DNA from: Diatrype stigma
Taxonomy: Eukaryota > Ascomycota > Sordariomycetes > Xylariales > Diatrypaceae
Direction of reading: 5' to 3'
DNA: 64,000 bases
Assembly (NCBI GenBank): GCA_022225965.2
Contig: JAKJXP020000041.1
Location: 124,001 to 188,000 of the forward strand
Within the stretch, counting starts at the first letter, position 1. Each line of letters opens with the position of its first letter. Position numbers and translations under genes: made by a program. This document shows, one piece after another, positions 55,940 through 64,000 of this stretch. The notes beneath the pieces were generated by a model. That model saw nothing but the letters and a program-made list of their open reading frames with translations. It made no database searches and was not told the DNA's origin.

Positions 55940-56552
55940 TAGTTAATAGTATGGTGCATATTCAAAGATCATTCAGATGAAATATACATGAATTAAGAGA
56001 AATATGTATAGTGTGAACTACTCTATAGTACGGAGATGAGTAGAGCCTCCCAATCACGGGTTATGAGCCATGATACAGCACTAGATTTCGATGCAATACT
56101 ACGTTCATACTTGACCGAGGTCAACAACACACTAAGTGCAAAGTTGCCATCTCCGGTTCCCGACAACAACATGACCCGTCAAAATCTTTCATTACCCGGA
56201 ATTTCATGTGAAGTAGTAAGCCAGACAGAGGTATCGCTGAGTAAAAGCCACAGGCGCGTCTGACAAGCGCTGGTACCGGTAAATTGGGAGAGCAAAGATT
56301 GGCTATACCCCGCTCACTATAGCTATGCATTGGTATTTGACTCGTCTGAAGACCTCACGGAATATTTTGTGATATATGAGGGGACCAATAGTCGAGCCTA
56401 ACATTACAGTACGGGCAAAGAAGAGGGGTGAGTAATCCGACCACGTCATCAAAGCATAGGGGAATATCCGGGTTTCCCTTTCTATAATAATCCCGTGATT
56501 TCAGCAGCTGTTGTTTCCCGATTACCTATGCGCAGACGCTCTACTTATTAAC
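55764..56552. other. Spacer with assembly gap between SDR and P450
   Basis: Contains the homopolymer-flanked gap (55849-55939) and the P450 promoter. A 75-codon plus frame at 56036-56263 has no recognisable family, and I do not call it a gene. Confidence 0.6.
55849..55939. other. Assembly gap with poly-G and poly-C flanks
   Basis: A run of 23 G (55849-55871), then a 15-base linker, nine N (55887-55895), then a run of 44 C (55896-55939). The linker before the gap (AGTTAAAATTATGGT, 55872-55886) closely matches the sequence after the C run (AGTTAATAGTATGGT, from 55941). This is most simply a join of two reads or contig ends that stop in the same homopolymer. Confidence 0.85.
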
Positions 56553-58609
56553 ATGGAGGCTCCTTTCAGGGGTTTATGGGCATCCGCCTCTGAGCACCCC
56601 CTTGCCATCACCCTGGTATTCTTGTTTCTAGCCTCTATGCTCGGGAAGAAGCTTGTTGGACGCAAGAAATGCTTACCTCCTGGCCCTTGTGGCTTACCAA
56701 TTCTCGGAAGCATCTTCCATCTGACCAAAGCCCCTTGGCTGAAGCTCACAGAATGGAAGGATATCTACGGTGAGTTTTGATACCCTACCGCTGAGAACTT
56801 CGCATGCTCATTACATCATGGCCCAGGACCCATCATGTACATCAACGCAGCCGGAAAGACCATCATTGTTTTGAATGACAGCAATGTTGCAGAAGAGATT
56901 CTGGACCGAAGTTCTACAAAAACTTCCGGGCGTCCACAAATAATCGTCGGGGATATGATGTCGGGTGGATTGTTCCTACCTTTCATGAGGCCCGGTATCA
57001 TGTACGTACTTAGACCAGCTGCTATGCCATGGCGAATGCCGATTCAAACTTCTATCAGATGGCGTAAAATGCGAAAGGGTGTCCACAGTTGGACTCGAAA
57101 AGGAGTCGAATTTTCCTATCGCACCCGACCTTTGATCTACAAAGAGGCTGTTAGTCTTGCCACCAGCCTTCTCGGGTCCTCTGGACATTGGCAGATTTTC
57201 TGTCAAAATTCAACGGGAGCCGCAAACATGGCCATTGTATATGGAAAGATCCCAGGAAAGACACGCGCGGAGGAGGAGGCGACGATAGCGAAGCTTAAAG
57301 AATTTACTTCGCGGATGACTCAAGCGGCGAAGCCTGGAACCCATGCTGTGGACGTATTCCCATGGCTTAGACATGCCCCGACATGGTAGGTTCGTGTGTG
57401 TGTATGAATGTTGGAATCTCCATCGCTCATGTGACTAACTGCCAATAGTCTTTCACCTTGGAAGAAGAAAGCGAAACGGTATTATGAACAGGATTCGATC
57501 CTGTTTCACGAATGGCTGAACAGTACACGGAACTCATTGGTACTAAGCCATATCTGGCGCTTCTCCTAATCAATAACTAACAGCAATACACTTAGGAACA
57601 AGGTGATGAACGACATAGTATTGGTCGGACATTGATTGAAGATGCCGAATTATCCGAAACGGAGGCTGACTGGGTTGCTTCTGCACTGGTGTTCGTTTAT
57701 CTTCCTCGAAACAAAGCCCATATGATACTTACAATAACTTACAGGACAGGTGCTATGACCATCACGGGTGTTCTTGAGTGGTGGTTCATGGCGATGGTTA
57801 TATATCCAGATGTCCAGAAGAGAGCCCAAAAGGAGCTGGATGATGTCATAGGAATTGAAAGACTCCCGACGTTTGACGACTATGATAAGCTACCCTACAT
57901 CAGAGCAATGGTGAATCTTCTACAGTTTCCTAGGCTACGGGCACATAGGTTAACGTGGGATTTGAAGGTCAAAGAGATATTACGATGGCGCCCAGTGGAC
58001 CCTCTAGGTCTTCCTCACGCCAACACAGAGGTTCGCAACTATTTGGATTATATACTCCCTCTAAAGTGAGATACTAAGACTTGAATCAACTGGGTTCTTT
58101 AGGATATGTGGTACGGCGACTATTTCATTCCCAAAGACTCTCTACTAGTACCCAACGTCTGGGCTATAAGCCACAATCCAGAGACATGGGGACAAGACGT
58201 AGACAACTTTGACCCAGCACGCCATATCGATCAGACAACGGGAAGGGTTAGGCCAGCACCTGCAGGAACCAGGGATGAGCCACACGTGTTTGGGTATGGA
58301 CGGCGTCTCTGCCCCGGACGTCACGTTGCGGATGATATGATCTTCATATACATCGCCTTAATTCTCTGGGCAGTCAATATCGAGCATGGAGCCAACCCAG
58401 ATGGAAAGGTAAATCCCTTTAGTCTATGATGGGTATATTGACGACGGAGTTGTTGTGTAAGTTTTCGTTGAACCACAATATTATGAAGTATATCGACTAA
58501 CCAAGCTTTACGTAGACGCCCGACTGCATTTTCATGTACGACTACTTCTAAGAGTACGAAAGCTAAGGCCATCCTCGAGGCGGCGAAAGAACGCTTAGGG
58601 AGTGAATAG
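56553..58609 (+). CDS. Cytochrome P450 monooxygenase, apparently frameshifted near the C-terminus
   Basis: This is a microsomal fungal P450 of the class near O-methylsterigmatocystin-type oxidoreductases. Exons in consistent phase are 56553-56769, 56827-57001, 57059-57385, 57449-57539, 57596-57690, 57745-57910, 57968-58030 and 58103-58408 (480 residues). It has an N-terminal anchor (LAITLVFLFLASML) and a Pro hinge (LPPGPCGLPILG). The ExxR motif is E360-IL-R363, and the heme loop is FGYGRRLC with Cys448. The I-helix reads TGAMTI: Thr307 is present but the usual acidic residue before it is Met306. After residue 480 the frame hits a stop at 58427-58429, yet family-like C-terminal sequence resumes in another frame (about 58431-58457) and after a GTAAGT...CGTAG intron from 58516 to the stop at 58607-58609. 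That points to a one-base indel at or near 58409-58413, either a base-call error or a real lesion. Confidence 0.8.
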
Positions 58610-58876
58610 CGTCCTCAAGGAACCAGCGGATTCAGATGTTTCACAATTATCAGTTTGCCCCTTTCTATCAGAAGCATGAAGTGCTCGATAGGTCATTCTA
58701 TTCATAGTTTTTTCTATCTATACGGGCCCCCTATATGTCTGCATAATAGACCCACAGCAACATATTGTCCCAGATCTCTTGGGGGTTTTTTTTTTTTTTT
58801 TTTTTTTGGTACTATCAAGACAACCAACTGTGGAGATTAAGGGGAGAGTACATTTTGGTGGGAATATTTGGTTATA
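58610..58876. repeat. Spacer with G5-T22 homopolymer
   Basis: A 267-bp gap between convergent P450 and MFS genes. Five G followed by 22 T lie at 58781-58807. No gene is visible. Confidence 0.7.
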
Positions 58877-60749
58877 TTACGTCTTGAGCCGAGCACGGAC
58901 ATCGCCAGTGAGCTTTGAGTCGATCTCCGGACCCAGAAAACTGAAGATGACCCCAAGGGCACTGAATGCTATTGTTGTTAAGTACACAGTCGAGTAGGCA
59001 TTTGCGTTAGCCGTCTTGTAGGCTTGTATGCCAGCCTCAATAATCGTAGCATTCACTCCGGCGACTTCGGGAAGTTCAGTGGGGGCCGTGGCTAAGACGG
59101 TCAAGAATTCTTCAACCGAAGTACTCGGAAGACCTGCAGATAGTAGCGCCGCCGGGACGAGCGCGGGGATCGTCGATGCGAGACGATTGTTTAGGATCGT
59201 TGTGAAAATAGTGGCGGCCGCCGTCGATATTGTCGTTCGCACGGAGCTGGCAACTCCGATCGCAGCGCCTATCATGCTTTGATCTTTCAGTGAAACCGAG
59301 AGTGAAGCAAGGCAGATGGCGTCAACCCAACCGAGGGCAAGACCTCCCACACAGAGGAGTATCACGATCACATTGCGATTATCGATGGTGACGCATGCGT
59401 TGGCTATATCATGGACACATTAGTACTCACTGAAGACACCGCCATCCAGACAGATTTGTGAGGGACCTGAAAGAGAAAAAGGGGGCCATACCAGCATAAA
59501 GAGCGGCCCCAAGAGCAGATGTGGCTACTAACTGCCATTTGATATGGCCTATCCGGGTCACTAGTAGACTAGCAGCGATCTGACCCAGCAAGGGGGGCGC
59601 GCCAATCACACATTTGAGCCAACCTTGCATATCCGCAGACTCGTCAGAGTACAGAACGGCCACTTGGGTAGGGAAGACGATGCTGAAAGCATAGTACATG
59701 CTAGTAGCCATAGAGTAGGTCATTAATAACGCCACCCAGCCCATATTAGCGAACAGGCTCATGGGCACCAGGGGGACCGATGTCGGACATCGCAGTTCGT
59801 AGAATACGAATCCGATTAGACAAACGCCGCCAATTAGGATGGTCGACAGCACCGCCGCGGACTTCCACTCATACACGGATCCTCCCCATGAAAGGCCCAT
59901 CAGGAAGAGCAGCAGACCCGCCGAGAGCATGAACAGTCCGCCATAATCCAGCTGCTTCAGCCTCTGCGCCCGGCTCTTGGCAACGCCGAACGTCTCGACG
60001 GTCAGCTCGTCCCAGGTGGGCGGGTGGTAGAAGAGCGCCCAGCAGGCCAGCGCGGCCGCGTTGATGCCGATCATGATGTAGTAGCACGAGCGCCAGCTGG
60101 CCGTGGTGTTCTCGATGAGGGAGGTGGAGATGACGGGCGCCACGCCCGACATGGGGATGAGGAGTGCGTAGACGTAGCTCAAGCCAAGGTAGCGGTGCTT
60201 CATGGGGACGACCTCGGCGACGAGGTAGCCGAACGACAGCTGGGTGGCGGACGCGGAGCCGATGAGCACGTTGGCGCCGATGAGCATCGGCACGTTCTTG
60301 GCGGTCGCACCGACGATGCACCCGACGAGCGCCAGCGCCGTGCCGCCGATCTGGAAGTACCGGCGGCCGAAGATGTCCGAGAGGCGGCCGGCCAGGGTCA
60401 TCATGACGGCCGACGTGAGCGTGTTGGCGAGGGACACCCAGACGATGTTTGCGTCCGGGCCGAGGTCGGCATTCACGTAAGACAGAACGGGAGCGATGAG
60501 GGAGAAGCCGCCAACGCCGGCCATCCCGGCCAGCCCAATCGCAACCAGAGATCCCAAATAGTTCTTGGAAAGGTAGTATCCGCTATCGAAATCGTCTTTG
60601 CCCCCATGAGTCGGAAGGACTGAGCTGCCATCGGCTCTCTTCTGGGCGTCCCCGTCCGAACTGGAAGCCTTGCTGCTAGCGTTAGTCGTGGCAACGTGAG
60701 ACTTCTCCCCGTCGTCGCTGCGAAGCGTGGTAGGAGCCGTCTCAGCCAT
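58877..60749 (-). CDS. MFS transporter, TRI12-like efflux pump family
   Basis: Exons are 60749-59492 and 59403-58877, in phase, giving 594 aa with about 14 membrane segments, as in the DHA2/TRI12 group of drug and metabolite exporters. The first 75 residues are hydrophilic (Ser/Asp/Lys-rich, cytosolic). Helix 1 begins at YYLSKNYLGSLVAIGLAG. The loop 2-3 signature is GRLSDIFGRRYFQIGG, and the conserved substrate helix reads ATQLSFGYLVAEVVP. Aromatic WRSCYYIMIGINAAAL and the GLSWGG stretch are typical of TRI12-like pumps. The C-terminal exon carries LGWVDAICLASLSVSLKDQSMIGAAIGVASSVR, as in siderophore/trichothecene-type pumps. Plasma-membrane location is inferred. Whether it exports an SDR/P450 product, a toxin or an iron chelator cannot be told from sequence. 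ATG 60749 is the only in-frame ATG before the first helix; upstream in-frame codons are non-ATG. Confidence 0.9.
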
Positions 60750-61534
60750 CTTGGGCGATGCGAACCCTGGCAAACTCACCTGTGGCAAGCTTGGTATTGG
60801 CAAAGCCGTGAGTCTTCATTGATAAGAACTCATCCGCAATCTGGGAGGGCGCTGGCAGTATAGGTATTTATGGGCTGCCCTAGGCTGATCTCACTAGATT
60901 TCCCTATCGCATGCTCGGCATGTTGGTCCTATTCTAGACCTTGCATGAAGAAACCGGGGTGGGCATGTAAGTCGCAACAATCCTTGTTTTCTCCAATGCA
61001 TAACAACATTTATACGAAACTTTTCTCATCCCCTATCAGTCCCAGAACATCTGAACCGAACTCCTCATGGTGACCAATTTCAAGTGGGAACCCCAGTGCT
61101 GCAAGGTGCGATGAAGATCAAGGATCTAGAAAGCTCATTATAGAGTATTCTCTTTGCCTCTACCCGACTTAGACAAGACGCGCTCTGGCAATAGGTGTAC
61201 CGCGCCGGCGCTTCGTGAACGTAAGTCAGCGGCATAAGCCGTTCGGTTATTACTTATCGGGTAGAATTGTTTTTTTCCCCGGTACGCTATATATTTCCCC
61301 AACTCGGGTGAACAGGGGCCTACTTGTCCCACATTCCCGACAACAAGGCCCCATTGGTTATAGCCTGGAAGATGCCCGGGGTTTCACTAATCAGAGCATG
61401 TTGTGTTTGATTAGTCGACGGGCCCCTTATTTGAAGCAGTCCTGGTATTGAAAGCATCAGCCGCTATCAAATGAGGTAAATCTTTTGCTTGATACGTTTG
61501 CCTGTAATGCTAACTATTCACAGTTACTCATTTT
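60750..61534. other. Upstream region of the MFS gene
   Basis: About 785 bp between two tandem minus-strand genes, holding the MFS promoter and the 3' end of the DUF1593 gene. No coding region is recognised. Confidence 0.6.
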
Positions 61535-63013
61535 TCAAGAAGTACTTGAGGACTTCATCTTGATGACTATTCGCTTATATCTCGTCATGGGGATATCACC
61601 CGCTATGTTCTTCACCTCAAGGACCAAATGATAGACCTGACAGACGCGATAGCCGGCGTTAAGCACCTCAATGCAGCTCTCTTCAAAGGACGGGAGGTCT
61701 ACGATAGCCCTCAATCCACCCGAGTCATCGGGGACGGTGACATTCCAGACACCGACTTTGTTGGAGGGGGAAAAGGTCACATCCTTGTATTGAATCCAGC
61801 TGTATTCCAGTCCTTTCGTTCCCTTGGTGTCCTGGTTCCACGTGCCTGCTGCGTCGAACGTGAGACTCGTTCCCGGCTGAGCTTCCACTTCGTAGGGTGC
61901 AACCCCGCACGACCCATTCACCACGACGAGCGGCGGGTGCGTGGAGTCAGATGCGTTGCCTCTTGCGCGCAGTGTCCACTGCATGCGCGCGGCGAACTCA
62001 TTCTGGTAGGCTTCGCGCCAGCGCCAGATTGTCGCCTGGCTGCTCGAGTATGTATTTCCATCCATGCCGACGACAGAATCCGCGGCGTTGCTGAATACTT
62101 GGCCCCCCATGGTCACAGGGGTGTAGCGGCCGCCCCATCCACCGTACTCCGGGTGTTCGGGGACGTTCAGTCCGTTCTGCATGTTGAAGAGCATAGTTGG
62201 CGTGTCCCCTTCCATCGTATAGACCACATCAGGATATTCTTCTCCCAGGGGTCCAATCTGAATCATCTCGGCAAGCCACTCGTTGGAAACCAGGGACGGA
62301 TCGGGGCCACCCTCTGGCGACGTCGAGGCGATGCCTAGCCAGCTGGCTTGGTTGTACTGATTCCAGCCGTGAACAGAGACAATATACCGCAAATTCGGAA
62401 ACTCGGTGCGGATCCATTGGCCCGAGTTGTCCTGATCAGAGATGGTGTAGACGCTAACTCGTGAGACAAATTCGGTGAGGTCCTGAGCATTTCTTGTCTT
62501 CCGCACATGCCATAATGCTTCGGCTAGTGTGTTGACGCCGCCCCATGCCTGCACATAGAGACGACTTTGAGAAGAATCGACTGCGTCGATGAGTAGCTTT
62601 GCTCCATCAGAAATCTGGCCACCGGCTTCAAGTGCATCGATGGCGAAGAGCCCGTACGTCTTAGGACCACTCTTAATGCGAGGTATCAGGTAGCTGGCCG
62701 GGGGGAACTCGCCATCGGTATGGGTTTGTAGATTTGGACGGACTGTCTCGTATTTGTTCACGATAGTCTTTAGTGCTTCCGGTGCAGTCGTTGAATTGAG
62801 CCACCAGGAAGTGACGGCGACAACGCCTTCAATGGAAAACATGTCTGAATGGGCGAGTAGACGGACGAAGGACATGCTGTCATCTGGTTCATTGGTAATA
62901 TCGGAGAGTACGAATATACGGCTTTTGTCTTCCACTACCGAACATGGTTTCGTGGTAGCTGTTACCACTGATACCGCCAAGACAGCAGTCAATGGCCATA
63001 GTGTCAGCTTCAT
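61535..63013 (-). CDS. Secreted Sde182/DUF1593 (nucleoside-hydrolase-like) protein
   Basis: A single-exon frame of 492 aa starting at ATG 63013, with a signal peptide (MKLTLWPLTAVLAVSVVTA). The N-terminal two thirds match the DUF1593/Sde182 nucleoside-hydrolase-like domain: RIFVLSDITNEPDDSMSFVRLL supplies the acidic cluster at the first strand, followed by SIEGVVAVTSWW, YVQAWGGVNTLAEAL and SVYTISDQDNSG. The C-terminal part (about 380-492) is an Ig/cadherin-like Sde182 C domain with FDAAGTW and YSWIQYKDVT. Family members are often annotated as cellulose-binding proteins; the first one, Sde182, came from Saccharophagus. A role in plant cell-wall or glycan handling is likely but the reaction is not established. 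The open frame extends upstream without an ATG, so 63013 is the start. It is tandem with the MFS gene, 785 bp apart. Confidence 0.88.
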   Translation of the reverse strand: MKLTLWPLTAVLAVSVVTATTKPCSVVEDKSRIFVLSDITNEPDDSMSFVRLLAHSDMFSIEGVVAVTSWWLNSTTAPEALKTIVNKYETVRPNLQTHTDGEFPPASYLIPRIKSGPKTYGLFAIDALEAGGQISDGAKLLIDAVDSSQSRLYVQAWGGVNTLAEALWHVRKTRNAQDLTEFVSRVSVYTISDQDNSGQWIRTEFPNLRYIVSVHGWNQYNQASWLGIASTSPEGGPDPSLVSNEWLAEMIQIGPLGEEYPDVVYTMEGDTPTMLFNMQNGLNVPEHPEYGGWGGRYTPVTMGGQVFSNAADSVVGMDGNTYSSSQATIWRWREAYQNEFAARMQWTLRARGNASDSTHPPLVVVNGSCGVAPYEVEAQPGTSLTFDAAGTWNQDTKGTKGLEYSWIQYKDVTFSPSNKVGVWNVTVPDDSGGLRAIVDLPSFEESCIEVLNAGYRVCQVYHLVLEVKNIAGDIPMTRYKRIVIKMKSSSTS

Positions 63014-64000
63014 GGTTGATGAAGTGAGGTTTCCATCCAAGCCAAAAACGACGTTGGATCTTGAAGTATTAGTAGCAACCTCGATATTATCGGGCTGAGA
63101 AGCCCCGAGGTTTAAATATCTCAGTCTCCCGCTACCAGTCTCCAACTCAGTTCGTCACTAACATATCGCTAGCTCACCATGGACCCGGATTTCGAATAGT
63201 TCTCCATTTCAACCCCACACCCAATGCTGCCCACTAGCCATAAACTAGGTAAATAGCAGTTGGGTAAAGATCTTGAACGGGTAATGAAGGACGTTTTGCG
63301 GGGATATGATCCAGCCTAGCACCCCGGTAGTTCACGACATCGCGACTACCAGGTGATCGAGCGCCAAGCCCGGTGTCCGAACGGCTGTATCTAATGATGG
63401 AATTTCGGGGCTTTATTAGTTTATGGGTAGCTAAGGTTTGACCTACGTAGAGGTTTCTGATGTGCAAAATTCGGGGAACTTCGTGCCCGGAGTGATAGAT
63501 CAGCTGGTAGATCAGCTGGTAGATAAAAGGAAGAAAGAAAGGAAGTAGAATAGCGATCGATCTATGGAAGCTATATGCGAGAAAACGGCTCCTTATGACT
63601 ATAGCCATAGACCCTTTCTCTAGTAGAAAATAGGGGCGAAAGTGGACCCCATAAACCCTGTGGAGGGTGTTGTTCACCCTGTCTCTACGGGTCAGATTTG
63701 CTGATGAGGTAGCTGACAGGCAGGCTTATGATGACGATCAGAGCTCATAGATTAGGTCAGCTGAAGACTAGATCATTATATTGTAGTCGGAAGAAGTGTG
63801 GTGTTCGAACTGTTATGTTCTGACCGCTTATTTGGTGGTATACTTCCACAACCATGTTAACGAAAATTTCCATTTGATTGCAGATTTAACTACATAAGCT
63901 GAATGAGCAATAAGCATAGCTTGAAGCTATGAGGTAAGCCCTCGCTTGTTAACCTAGTCTCGTCGGAACCCGCTGTGGCAACACGCCCTCACGTGTCGGC
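63014..64000. other. Right-edge region without a recognised gene
   Basis: It holds the DUF1593 promoter and an imperfect 13-bp tandem repeat (TAGATCAGCTGG) near 63497-63523. The 147-codon minus frame at 63234-63677 shows no family resemblance. A gene continuing beyond the right edge cannot be excluded. Confidence 0.5.

Noticed and set aside
56036..56263. 75-codon plus frame between SDR and P450
   Set aside because: No recognisable family, short, and close to an unreliable assembly gap.

Overview
The window comes from a filamentous ascomycete (Pezizomycotina, most likely a Sordariomycete; this is inference from gene content). Genes are split by short GT-AG introns of about 50-100 bp, and there is a Zn2Cys6 regulator, a Pom152 pore protein, a TRI12-type transporter and a secreted GH92 mannosidase. 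I assigned 14 protein genes with good support, one of them cut by the left edge, plus two weak ORFs. I saw no convincing tRNA, rRNA, CRISPR array or intact transposon.

Layout. 1-1253 (-): the 5' part of a UCH37-type deubiquitinase. 3196-7083 (+): POM152. 7084-15519: 8.4 kb with no recognisable gene. 15520-17826 (+): a Zn2Cys6 transcription factor. 19250-21271 (-): ARB1, an ABC-F ribosome biogenesis ATPase. 23156-30090 (-): INO80 with a very long low-complexity N-terminus. 33583-37124 (-): a secreted Ser/Thr/Pro-rich mucin-like protein. 37.1-40.6 kb is AT-rich and nearly empty. 40623-41732 (+): a BTB/POZ protein with two C-terminal CxxC pairs. 42536-43714 (-): an unrecognised 392-aa protein. 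44532-47525 (+): a 906-aa 2OG-Fe(II) oxygenase-like protein. 48628-51406 (+): a secreted GH92 alpha-mannosidase. 51771-54293 (-): an F-box-like/ankyrin protein. 54780-55763 (+): an SDR. 56553-58609 (+): a cytochrome P450 that appears frameshifted. 58877-60749 (-): a TRI12-like MFS pump. 61535-63013 (-): a secreted Sde182/DUF1593 protein.

The left half is core housekeeping: ubiquitin removal, the nuclear pore, ribosome assembly and chromatin remodelling. The right part, from about 33 kb, is accessory: cell-surface, secreted, ankyrin and BTB proteins, then an SDR-P450-MFS-DUF1593 group that resembles a small metabolic or detoxification locus without a backbone synthase inside the window.

The most unusual signals are outside the genes. 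Short tandem repeats with a 7-bp period but unrelated units occur at seven loci. The 9-mer TACTTCGTA occurs six times, always in non-coding DNA. There is a perfect 11-bp-stem hairpin at 40173-40198. An assembly gap at 55887-55895 is flanked by a poly-G run, a poly-C run and two near-identical flanks, which looks like a spurious join.
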